DNA of 14,120 nt from Siminovitchia sp047228825 (GTDB lineage Bacteria; Bacillota; Bacilli; Bacillales; Bacillaceae_C), in assembly GCF_047228825.1 (NCBI RefSeq), contig NZ_JBFEGN010000088.1, positions 1 to 14,120 on the forward strand. Direction: 5' to 3'. This document shows, one piece after another, positions 1-8,963 of the stretch. Each line of letters starts with the position of its first letter. Within the stretch, counting starts at the first letter, position 1. Both the position numbers and the translations under genes were made by a program. The notes beneath the pieces were generated by a model. The model saw only the letters and a list, made by a program, of their open reading frames with translations. It did not search any database and was not told the origin of the DNA.

Positions 1-100
1 TTCATTCGACGGCTATTTTTATTTCAGAAACTGCGAGTGGCAAACTATTGATCAAAATAAAGGTTGTTCAGTAAGCCCTATTTACGAAACATCAACAGGT

Positions 101-3100
101 ATTTCAATCCACGCACTCACGAAGAGTGCGACGGAGATGTCCCCCAAAAACAACGACAAAAGAATATTATTTCAATCCACGCACTCACGAAGAGTGCGAC
201 ATGCGCTCGCTAGGCGTATTGTATTCGATATGTCTATTTCAATCCACGCACTCACGAAGAGTGCGACAAGTGCTACGTCGCAAAAATCGTTGGAACTCAT
301 CCATTTCAATCCACGCACTCACGAAGAGTGCGACCATCGCTGAAAAAGTGATGGGGTGGGATACAGAGATTTCAATCCACGCACTCACGAAGAGTGCGAC
401 GGCAAATTCCGCAATCTCGTCATACGTCATTTCGTATTTCAATCCACGCACTCACGAAGAGTGCGACGTCGATTGTTATTACGTTATTCTTTTTATCCAG
501 GATTTCAATCCACGCACTCACGAAGAGTGCGACGTTGAAAAGACGGACTTGGCGCGCGAGCTTGGCATTTCAATCCACGCACTCACGAAGAGTGCGACAA
601 ACCTTCGAATAGGTTAGCCTTAGTCATCGCAAATTTCAATCCACGCACTCACGAAGAGTGCGACGCTAGATGGCGAGGTCTTAGGAGAGACCGAAAATAT
701 TTCAATCCACGCACTCACGAAGAGTGCGACACGTGCGGTTGATGAAGGCGGATTACGGGGATATATTTCAATCCACGCACTCACGAAGAGTGCGACGTGA
801 TTTCGGCCACAGCATCTGTGACCTTTTCTTCGGATTTCAATCCACGCACTCACGAAGAGTGCGACAGCCTCGAAGTTACTCGCGGAGCTGCGCGTACTGA
901 CATTTCAATCCACGCACTCACGAAGAGTGCGACAAACCGGAACGGCTGTACGCACCGTCAAGCGCATATTTCAATCCACGCACTCACGAAGAGTGCGACG
1001 TGTATTTCGTCATTTTTCCGTTGTATATCAACATTTCAATCCACGCACTCACGAAGAGTGCGACAGTCCGGCGGTGGCGGATGGTACATTTTCCCCACTA
1101 TTTCAATCCACGCACTCACGAAGAGTGCGACGGGACAAAAGGGCGAATCGGGCCCAGGAAGGGAGATTTCAATCCACGCACTCACGAAGAGTGCGACCCA
1201 CCTATGGGACGATGACGAAAAGGTTTGGGATTTCAATCCACGCACTCACGAAGAGTGCGACTCCATGAGGATTTTCTCCACGCTGTCGTTTTGGTATTTC
1301 AATCCACGCACTCACGAAGAGTGCGACCCTTTGCGCTTTCGCGGACTTCGCCATTTTCATCATTTCAATCCACGCACTCACGAAGAGTGCGACTTGTTCG
1401 AGCAGGGCGCTATCCGGCGGATTAAACGATTTCAATCCACGCACTCACGAAGAGTGCGACATTCGCAATACGTTTTACAGACACGCAGTCAGAGATTTCA
1501 ATCCACGCACTCACGAAGAGTGCGACGAGTACGTATCTTCGAATCTATACACCGTTTATGATTTCAATCCACGCACTCACGAAGAGTGCGACTTTATACT
1601 CCGATTAGCTTAGAACGCCTAGAATCATTTCAATCCACGCACTCACGAAGAGTGCGACGGAAACGTACGAAGAAGCCGAGGACTATCTTATCATTTCAAT
1701 CCACGCACTCACGAAGAGTGCGACTGTTTGAGTGGGTGCGTAGAAATACTCGCTGGGTTATTTCAATCCACGCACTCACGAAGAGTGCGACGTTATTTCG
1801 AGGACGCGAACGGGGAAATTATTGCATTTCAATCCACGCACTCACGAAGAGTGCGACGCTTGTCACGCATCCATTTCTCGCCTTCTCCCCATATTTCAAT
1901 CCACGCACTCACGAAGAGTGCGACATTTATTTCATTATGAGGACATCACCAAAACAAATATTTCAATCCACGCACTCACGAAGAGTGCGACCTAAACGCT
2001 GGGTTCCCAATCAGGATTACCGATATTTCAATCCACGCACTCACGAAGAGTGCGACAATATGCTTGGTTGACCTATCCGGCGTTTTTTGAATTTCAATCC
2101 ACGCACTCACGAAGAGTGCGACTTAAAAAGGCTATCAACACCATGTTCGAAGCTGTTATTTCAATCCACGCACTCACGAAGAGTGCGACAATATGTATAG
2201 GGATATTGTCTGATAACTGGAAAATTTCAATCCACGCACTCACGAAGAGTGCGACCACCAAGTGTATGGGATGGATTACGTTATTCCCAATTTCAATCCA
2301 CGCACTCACGAAGAGTGCGACTTTCTGCTGCCGAAGAAGGGACCCATATACTTATAATTTCAATCCACGCACTCACGAAGAGTGCGACCCTTTTCGCACC
2401 CAAAGCACGTAATTTTTTCAAATTTCAATCCACGCACTCACGAAGAGTGCGACTTCTGTGCACCTCTTTGTTGTCGGATTTTTTCTGGATTTCAATCCAC
2501 GCACTCACGAAGAGTGCGACACATCTTTGTAGTGGACTAGGCGCCTTAATTCTATTTCAATCCACGCACTCACGAAGAGTGCGACATCATCTCCCATATT
2601 TAATAAACATTTTCGGGCTATTTCAATCCACGCACTCACGAAGAGTGCGACTTTGATAACTTTTCAACTGCTTTTACTTGGTGTGATTTCAATCCACGCA
2701 CTCACGAAGAGTGCGACATAGGCAAAAACGATAGGAGGAATTACAGAGTTATTTCAATCCACGCACTCACGAAGAGTGCGACAAGTACTCGTCCGAATCT
2801 ATGTCAGTATTTCCGGAATTTCAATCCACGCACTCACGAAGAGTGCGACTCGTAGCGACAATCCCTTTGCTTTCCGTTGGTCGCATTTCAATCCACGCAC
2901 TCACGAAGAGTGCGACAAAGATCAGATAATATGGGAGCCTGCTTGTGGAATTTCAATCCACGCACTCACGAAGAGTGCGACACAAGCTAACGCGAATACA
3001 AACGTCGAACAGATGGGCATTTCAATCCACGCACTCACGAAGAGTGCGACATTTCGAACAGCAGCATACAGGCGGAATTTTACTATTTCAATCCACGCAC

Positions 3101-5563
3101 TCACGAAGAGTGCGACAGATTTAGCCAAGTTGGAAATATTATACATCGACATTTCAATCCACGCACTCACGAAGAGTGCGACGTGATCAAGCGTCAACAC
3201 CTCCCCGCGATTGCATATTTCAATCCACGCACTCACGAAGAGTGCGACGTTAAATGTATTTGTCACGATATTTAATCGTTAATTCATTTCAATCCACGCA
3301 CTCACGAAGAGTGCGACTAAATATCATGTTGGTCATGACGGTAGTTGTTAAAATTTCAATCCACGCACTCACGAAGAGTGCGACGGCTCGTACCGAGTTC
3401 CCTCCGTCCAACTATCGACATTTCAATCCACGCACTCACGAAGAGTGCGACAAATGCCTTATTAAAGTAATTGACAGTCTCTACTATTTCAATCCACGCA
3501 CTCACGAAGAGTGCGACGCTTACGCCTGGGCCATCCACCGCGCTCGTAGAAATTTCAATCCACGCACTCACGAAGAGTGCGACTTTGCGGCGTGGCTATT
3601 CGGCGTAATGTGCTTCGATTTCAATCCACGCACTCACGAAGAGTGCGACCCGCACTCCATTTTAAGTGGCGGCCGGTCCAGCATATTTCAATCCACGCAC
3701 TCACGAAGAGTGCGACTGCAGGGGAAGGGGTAACAGCCCAATACGGATTGATTTCAATCCACGCACTCACGAAGAGTGCGACCTGTTCAGCCATCGCCAC
3801 GGCTACGGCTGCCACATATTTCAATCCACGCACTCACGAAGAGTGCGACCTATGCTTGTGACAATGTTTCTCCCGGCGTTATAATTTCAATCCACGCACT
3901 CACGAAGAGTGCGACGGCTGTACCTTTCATTACTCCGATTACAGTTGCATTTCAATCCACGCACTCACGAAGAGTGCGACCCCAGTCATCATATTTCGTG
4001 CTCCAGTAGCGTTTATTTCAATCCACGCACTCACGAAGAGTGCGACAAGCGAAATCAACAAAGGTTTCCACTTCCTCGGTTATTTCAATCCACGCACTCA
4101 CGAAGAGTGCGACAATATGCTTTGGTCTAATTTGATCCAGTCGTAAATTTCAATCCACGCACTCACGAAGAGTGCGACGTTTTTATATCCTCGATATTTA
4201 GTAATGCTCTGCATTTCAATCCACGCACTCACGAAGAGTGCGACGTTTTCCCGAGTGGCCACGATCCAGCCCACAAATCCATTTCAATCCACGCACTCAC
4301 GAAGAGTGCGACTGATTCGCCCTTTTGTCCCTCTATCTAGAGCAAATTTCAATCCACGCACTCACGAAGAGTGCGACGCTTTTTATCCATCTTTGGTAAA
4401 GACAATATCTTCATTTCAATCCACGCACTCACGAAGAGTGCGACGCATGCAAAGTTCTTCCCTCATAAGTAGTTCCTATTTCAATCCACGCACTCACGAA
4501 GAGTGCGACCTGCTCTGTACCACGTTTAGCTTGTTCTGCGCTTATTTCAATCCACGCACTCACGAAGAGTGCGACAAGGCCTGCGGGGCAGAGTGGAGGG
4601 GTGTGGCTTATTTCAATCCACGCACTCACGAAGAGTGCGACCGCTGTCAATCCGAAATAAGCGAGTATTGGCGTATTTCAATCCACGCACTCACGAAGAG
4701 TGCGACCGATTGGTGGCGAGTTGAGTTTCGAGACTAAACCATTTCAATCCACGCACTCACGAAGAGTGCGACGAATAGCTTGGGCGGTCTTATCGGAGGC
4801 AGTTTATTTCAATCCACGCACTCACGAAGAGTGCGACATACAACCGCAGTTGAGTATGGGACAATTTTGCATTTCAATCCACGCACTCACGAAGAGTGCG
4901 ACCGGTATGTAATCTTCGGAATTGACCACTCGTCGAATTTCAATCCACGCACTCACGAAGAGTGCGACGTGATTCGCATAAGGTATTCGATCATCATCGG
5001 ACGAATTTCAATCCACGCACTCACGAAGAGTGCGACATACCTTCTTTACTTTTTAACAGGGGGATCAATATTTCAATCCACGCACTCACGAAGAGTGCGA
5101 CATTAATGTTTATCCCTATGTTAAGTAGCCTTTTTATTTCAATCCACGCACTCACGAAGAGTGCGACTTTAACGAAGATACGCTTTATTTACGCGCGATG
5201 ATTTCAATCCACGCACTCACGAAGAGTGCGACCCTTCTTCGAAACCTTCTCCGTAAGATTTAATGCATTTCAATCCACGCACTCACGAAGAGTGCGACAA
5301 TTTATAACGGCATCAAATACGAAAGTCGAAGCATTTCAATCCACGCACTCACGAAGAGTGCGACACAGAACGCCCGCAAGCTGATCCGTGCCTTTGATAT
5401 TTCAATCCACGCACTCACGAAGAGTGCGACGTATCGCCTTAATCGAAGCGCGGACCGACAAACTCATTTCAATCCACGCACTCACGAAGAGTGCGACAAA
5501 CAAAGGGAAATTAGATATTTATAAATTAATTATTTCAATCCACGCACTCACGAAGAGTGCGAC
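101..5563 (-). CRISPR. Type I-C CRISPR array, 83 repeats and 82 spacers
   Basis: A 32-bp repeat recurs every 64 to 69 bases. Read on the minus strand it is GT, stem arm CGCACTC, loop TTCGT, stem arm GAGTGCG, then the 11-nt tail TGGATTGAAAT. The tail is the crRNA 5' handle expected after Cas5c cuts at the base of the hairpin. By hand count there are 83 copies, at 101-132 through 5532-5563, and I see no base change in any of them. The 82 spacers are 32 nt (1198-1229) to 37 nt (797-833, 2982-3018, 3249-3285), mostly 34, and I saw no duplicates. The minus orientation follows from the repeat, the cas operon direction and the leader at 5564-5731. The newest spacer is therefore 5498-5531 and the oldest 133-168. 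Many spacers read through as plausible protein fragments, as expected for captured phage or plasmid genes. Confidence 0.99.
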
Positions 5564-5565
5564 AG

Positions 5566-5616
5566 CGATTTTATCCAACAAAAGGTAAATAATATGTGTT
5601 TTTTGTAAAAAAATCG
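5566..5616. repeat. Nested inverted repeat at the leader-array junction
   Basis: Two pairs of arms are nested. CGATTTT (5566-5572) pairs with AAAATCG (5610-5616), and inside it ACAAAA (5578-5583) pairs with TTTTGT (5601-5606). They enclose a 17-base loop, with unpaired bases between the pairs. The outer arm lies two bases from the first repeat. It could form a hairpin in the leader transcript or be a two-fold protein site, but AT-rich arms of this length can occur by chance. Confidence 0.4.
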
Positions 5617-5636
5617 TTATCCCCCGGTTTTATCCA
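5566..5636 (-). repeat. Direct repeat of a leader 12-mer
   Basis: On the minus strand TGGATAAAATCG (5577-5566) and TGGATAAAACCG (5636-5625) differ at one base and lie 59 bp apart. The nearer copy ends two bases before the first repeat. Both copies are within the leader, so they could be anchoring sites for the adaptation complex or a leader-binding protein. The repetition is plain in the sequence, and the role is a guess. Confidence 0.55.
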
Positions 5637-5645
5637 GAGTTTTTA

Positions 5646-5672
5646 GTATTAAACCATGCCAAATTCATTCAA
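5646..5672 (-). promoter_or_regulatory. Candidate array promoter
   Basis: On the minus strand TTGAAT (5672-5667) and TAATAC (5651-5646) are 15 bases apart, a short spacing. An alternative reading is an extended -10, TGGTTTAAT (5656-5648), without a clear -35. Either would start transcription about 75 bases before the first repeat. The boxes are weak. The array could also be transcribed by read-through from cas2. Confidence 0.3.
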
Positions 5673-5689
5673 AAAACAAACATTTTTAG

Positions 5690-5732
5690 GTGCGAATACA
5701 TTAATAATTTTATGTTTGCTTTGCATTCGCAC
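5690..5732. repeat. 8-bp inverted repeat just after cas2
   Basis: GTGCGAAT (5690-5697) is matched perfectly by ATTCGCAC (5725-5732) around a 27-base AT-rich loop. The right arm touches the cas2 stop codon. On the minus strand the hairpin is followed by scattered T runs, so it could be a weak terminator or attenuator between cas2 and the array, or an RNA-stabilising 3' end. The loop is long for an intrinsic terminator. Confidence 0.45.
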
Positions 5733-6022
5733 TAAAGAATGAGCGGGCCCTCAAGATCAATTGATTCCTTTATGCCAATGTGAGTTACTTTGGATTTATA
5801 GTTATTTCCCAGTTGATAAAAACGCAAACTATCCTTTGATTCATCAATAATTTCGGATAGTTCTATTTTGAGAGAAGTAAATTGTGTTGCATCAACGATA
5901 CACTCAAAGACGGAGTTTTGAACTCTTTGCCCATAGTTTTGGCATACTTTTGCTACTTTTCTTAGACGTTTTTGTCCTGCGTTTGTTTCAGTGTTAACAT
6001 CATAAGTTATTAACACTAACAT
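5732..6022 (-). CDS. cas2: Cas2, CRISPR adaptation protein
   Basis: Cas2 is the small ferredoxin-fold protein whose dimer bridges two Cas1 dimers in the spacer integrase. The 96-residue product opens with MLVLITYDVNT, the usual beta strand carrying the conserved aspartate, here D8. It goes on to NSVFECIV and FYQLG, also typical of the family. Its length is normal for type I-C Cas2. It begins nine bases after the cas1 stop and is the last gene of the operon. Its own ribosome binding site is weak, so translation is probably coupled to cas1. The stop codon is followed at once by an inverted repeat and the CRISPR leader. Confidence 0.97.
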   Translation of the reverse strand: MLVLITYDVNTETNAGQKRLRKVAKVCQNYGQRVQNSVFECIVDATQFTSLKIELSEIIDESKDSLRFYQLGNNYKSKVTHIGIKESIDLEGPLIL

Positions 6023-6031
6023 CTTGTATAC

Positions 6032-7063
6032 CTACTTCCACAAGAATGGTGGATATTCATCCAAATCACCTCGCAGATATCTTGCGAGCAAAATGCTTTG
6101 CGCGTGCGGAACTAATCCCCATTGGATTTTCTCTTTTAAATAAGGATGTGTGATTTTTTCTTGTTTCTTACTTTGCCATGCAGCCAAGAATTTCTTTCGA
6201 GCTTCGTCCGTCATTAGCACTGACCCATTTTCTTTTTTTATAAAATCTTTATTGTTAACAACCCTTTTATTTATCAGTGTTAATACAAATTTATCAGCAT
6301 AGATTCCACGCAGTTCTTCCATGACATCTAGCGCCAGTGACACTCTGCCAGGACGGTCGCGATGCAAAAATCCGACATACGCATCTAGCCCGACACCTTC
6401 TAATGCAGCAGCCACGTCAGTAGCCAACAATGTATATGCCAAAGAAAGCATTGCATTCACGTTATCCATTGGAGGGCGGCGAGAGCGAGAATAGAAATAA
6501 AAATCTTCTTTTTGCTGTAATATCATTACATTAAGCAACTTATTATAGCTTATTGCAGCTTGACCTTCCAATCCTCTTAGCCTTTCCAAGTCTTCACATT
6601 TTCTAATTTCTTGCATTAAAGTAGATAAATGAGCGGAAACTTCTTTAAACTTTGCTACATCAATACGCAAAGGATAATCTCTTGTCATCCTCTCAATCAT
6701 CCACTTTTGATTAAATACTTTGCCTAAAATAAAATTACGGGCAATTCGCACACATTCCTGATCATCTTCTGATAACCGATACTGTGTTTTTCTTAGAATA
6801 ACATTTCCTTTGCTTTTTCCCATTACCCTGGCACGAAAACGCCCACTGGATGATAAAAAAACGATAGATATATTTCGTTCGGCACAAAAAGCCATTAAAG
6901 CCGGACTGGCACCTGTATAACCGAAAGATATAATTGACTCCAAATTATGTAGGGGAATACGCTTTACTGGCTCATCTTTCTGCTTAATTACGATATTCTC
7001 CCCATCCAAAGACAGATACATATCAGGTTTCGTGACAAATAATGTATTTAGTAATTTTTTCAT
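6032..7063 (-). CDS. cas1: Cas1, CRISPR integrase
   Basis: Cas1 is the metal-dependent integrase that inserts new spacers at the leader-repeat junction. The 343-residue product has the N-terminal beta domain (about 1-80) and the helical catalytic domain. Likely metal ligands are E166 in RGLEGQAA, H234 in GFLHRDRPGR and D246 in SLALDVMEE, all three in their family contexts. Length and motifs fit an intact type I-C Cas1. The start codon overlaps the cas4 stop as ATGA, with no strong ribosome binding site at good spacing, so translation is probably coupled to cas4. It is expected to act with Cas2 and with Cas4, which trims PAM-containing ends. Confidence 0.98.
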   Translation of the reverse strand: MKKLLNTLFVTKPDMYLSLDGENIVIKQKDEPVKRIPLHNLESIISFGYTGASPALMAFCAERNISIVFLSSSGRFRARVMGKSKGNVILRKTQYRLSEDDQECVRIARNFILGKVFNQKWMIERMTRDYPLRIDVAKFKEVSAHLSTLMQEIRKCEDLERLRGLEGQAAISYNKLLNVMILQQKEDFYFYSRSRRPPMDNVNAMLSLAYTLLATDVAAALEGVGLDAYVGFLHRDRPGRVSLALDVMEELRGIYADKFVLTLINKRVVNNKDFIKKENGSVLMTDEARKKFLAAWQSKKQEKITHPYLKEKIQWGLVPHAQSILLARYLRGDLDEYPPFLWK

Positions 7064-7719
7064 TCGTCAATCATCCCTTCAATGTAACTCCTTACCGACC
7101 GTTTCCTCATCATATACGGCAAGCAAATATGCTGAAGGGAACAACTTTTGCAAAAATTCCCCGTCTTTACTTTCGGGGTAAAATTCCGGGAAAAATAATC
7201 AAACATCTCTGCTACAATTCTTTTAACTTTTTCCTTATTTTCAGATGTTAAAGCCACCTCCACGCGGTGCTTTATTTCATTGTAAAAAATATATCCCGTA
7301 CTTACATTACAAAGAAGCATTTCCTCTAAACAAAGCGCTTGGGCTGCTAGTTGCATTACATCAGACTCATCAGTTTTGGGCTTGCCCCTTTTATATTCTA
7401 CAGGGTAGGGACAGTACTTCCCTACCTCTCCTGCCAATTCAACTCCCGTATCATCGCGGACAAATTCAACAACATCGCAAACACCAGTGATTTTTAATTG
7501 ATTTGACTTTACCGGCATTGCACGAACAACAAGCTTGTCACCGCGTTTTTCCCGAATAAAGGGCTGATTTGCCTTTGAATGAAGATGCTGTCCTTCGATT
7601 GTTCGAACATTTTCCTCCCACTGCTGTTCAATATGAATGAGAGCCCATTGGCGCCTGCAAAAAAGAAAGTGCTGGATCCCCGACAGCATTAAAAATTGAT
7701 CTTCATCATTATAGGCCAT
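7060..7719 (-). CDS. cas4: Cas4, RecB-like nuclease of adaptation
   Basis: Cas4 trims prespacers and selects those with the right PAM before Cas1-Cas2 integrates them. The 219-residue product has a RecB-type nuclease core, with D82 in GVCDVVEF, E108 and K110 in PVEYKRGK, and Q123. The four cysteines for an iron-sulfur cluster are C21 in FCRRQW, and C190, C193 and C199 in CKSCSLQHIC. It is a stand-alone Cas4, not fused to Cas1. It overlaps the end of cas7 by 11 bases and the start of cas1 by four. An AGAGG six bases before the ATG inside the end of cas7 supports this start. Confidence 0.97.
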   Translation of the reverse strand: MAYNDEDQFLMLSGIQHFLFCRRQWALIHIEQQWEENVRTIEGQHLHSKANQPFIREKRGDKLVVRAMPVKSNQLKITGVCDVVEFVRDDTGVELAGEVGKYCPYPVEYKRGKPKTDESDVMQLAAQALCLEEMLLCNVSTGYIFYNEIKHRVEVALTSENKEKVKRIVAEMFDYFSRNFTPKVKTGNFCKSCSLQHICLPYMMRKRSVRSYIEGMIDE

Positions 7720-8569
7720 CGATAACCTCTGCTTTTAATCCTTCCAATTCATGTACAATGATCTCATAATCTCCAACTTTCTTAGGTTCTTCTGCAAGCT
7801 TTTTTATTTCAAGAAGTCTATGCACCTTAGCAGAAGAATATTGACCCAGTTTTGAATTATGCTCCCACCAGCAAACCTTTACTACTTCCATACTGCCATC
7901 GGGCCGGGCAGATGATGCATCATTTTCGAATAAAGTGATTAATGCATTTTTTAGTTTAAGTGCATCTTCATTGGAGAAACCAGTTTTTTCAGCTAGCTGC
8001 GTATTTATACTTCCATAAAACTTATATAGCCCAAAATCGACACGATGTTTCATTCCCATCGTATCGGAGCCTTTTTTATCACCAGGTTCCGAGTTTACAC
8101 TTTTTGTAATTTGCATACTAGTAATATCTATTGGGTCAATGCTTGTTGCAGTATGAATGGATACCGGACCGCGTACACCTACTGAAACCCCTTTATTTCC
8201 ACTTCCTTTAAAAGCAAACACCTGTCCGAAACTTCGAACATCAAACCATGCTTTGCATGCAGCTTCTGCATATAATTCAGTGGCATTTTTCTTTGCCTTT
8301 AACGCCACGGCTAAATCTTCGTTCGCTTCTGCCCTCTCTTTTAAACTATTAAATTGATCTACCTTCCTATCATTGGATTGAACGAAAATAGACTCTCCCA
8401 TATCAAGCAAGCGATTACGTATTTTACGCTTTAAAGCCACATCGGAAACTTCACCAAGTCCATCATAATTCTGTCTTGGGCGATTACCGTTTAGTGGATC
8501 TCCGTTTGGATTTGCTTTTGATACAGAAAATACAACAGCAAAATCAATCTTATGGTCTAACGTCGGCAT
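7709..8569 (-). CDS. cas7: Cas7c (Csd2), Cascade backbone
   Basis: Cas7c subunits polymerise along the crRNA and form the backbone of type I-C Cascade. The 286-residue product begins with the characteristic KIDFAVVFSVSKANPNGDPL and continues with GNRPRQNYDGLGEVSDVALKR split over the RNA-binding palm region. Near residues 113-134 it has WFDVRSFGQVFA and GVRGPVSI, all typical of Csd2. Its length is normal. The first 20 bases overlap the end of cas8c. A GAGGAGG (8585-8579) lies nine bases before the ATG, within cas8c. It binds both the crRNAs and, by inference, the small regulatory RNA at 11329-11413. Confidence 0.98.
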   Translation of the reverse strand: MPTLDHKIDFAVVFSVSKANPNGDPLNGNRPRQNYDGLGEVSDVALKRKIRNRLLDMGESIFVQSNDRKVDQFNSLKERAEANEDLAVALKAKKNATELYAEAACKAWFDVRSFGQVFAFKGSGNKGVSVGVRGPVSIHTATSIDPIDITSMQITKSVNSEPGDKKGSDTMGMKHRVDFGLYKFYGSINTQLAEKTGFSNEDALKLKNALITLFENDASSARPDGSMEVVKVCWWEHNSKLGQYSSAKVHRLLEIKKLAEEPKKVGDYEIIVHELEGLKAEVIDGL

Positions 8570-8963
8570 CTTTCATTTCCTCCTCATTTTGTACTTCTTT
8601 TACACTGAAATTTTTATCTTTCTTTTGATATAACTCGTATCTTTGACTGGAGAAACCTAATAAATATCTTCCGGAAAGAGGACGGTTGTTAAAATCCTCT
8701 ATTTTCATTTTTGTCAACACTTCATCTATTAACCGATTGTAATATTCGACTTTTTTTCCTAAGCGAGCTTGATATGGTTGCAAAGCTCCTTGAATAATTC
8801 TCCATGTCCTTTCAGGGTGCTGGGCAAATGAGTTCATATATCTTCTTGCATTTGTAGCACGCTGATCATTTTTGTCTAAAGCATTCCGTTCAAGTACATC
8901 AGCGATTGCAAGCAGACGGCCGAATAAATAATCGCGGTCATCAGTCTCTTTATTTAAAGCCAC
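8550..8963 (-). CDS. cas11c: Cas11c, small subunit from an internal start in cas8c
   Basis: In type I-C systems the small subunit that lines the Cascade belly is translated from an internal start within cas8c, as shown experimentally for other type I-C, I-B and I-D loci. Here an in-frame GTG at 8963 follows a near-perfect Shine-Dalgarno, AAGGAGGGG (8978-8970). The gap from its GGAGG core to the GTG is eight bases. The product would be 137 residues, beginning MALNKETDDRDYLFGRLLAI, helical and shared with the Cas8c C-terminus. This is the region where other Cas11c proteins begin, as I recall them. No separate cas11 gene exists in the window, which supports the need for this product. The start is inferred, not measured. 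Confidence 0.85.
   Translation of the reverse strand: MALNKETDDRDYLFGRLLAIADVLERNALDKNDQRATNARRYMNSFAQHPERTWRIIQGALQPYQARLGKKVEYYNRLIDEVLTKMKIEDFNNRPLSGRYLLGFSSQRYELYQKKDKNFSVKEVQNEEEMKDADVRP

Larger units (their letters stand above)
5564..5731 (-). promoter_or_regulatory. CRISPR leader
   Basis: This is the AT-rich non-coding stretch between the cas2 stop codon and the first repeat in the direction of array transcription. By its position it should carry the array promoter and the signals that direct Cas1-Cas2-Cas4 integration to the first repeat. It contains a repeated 12-mer, a nested inverted repeat next to the first repeat, and a separate inverted repeat just after cas2, each listed on its own. 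The leader role comes from position and array polarity, since I cannot compare it with known I-C leaders here. Confidence 0.85.

Noticed and set aside
21..100. ATTTCA at 21-26 as a possible degenerate terminal repeat left of the array.
   Set aside because: Only the first six bases agree and the distance to the next repeat (80 bases) does not fit the 64-69 base period.
126..5588. Many open reading frames across the array, on both strands, with repeated peptides such as FNPRTHEECD, ISIHALTKSAT and VALFVSAWIEI.
   Set aside because: They are translations of the CRISPR repeat. The 32-bp repeat has no stop in several frames, so open frames run through repeats and spacers. These peptides are well-known false proteins in databases.
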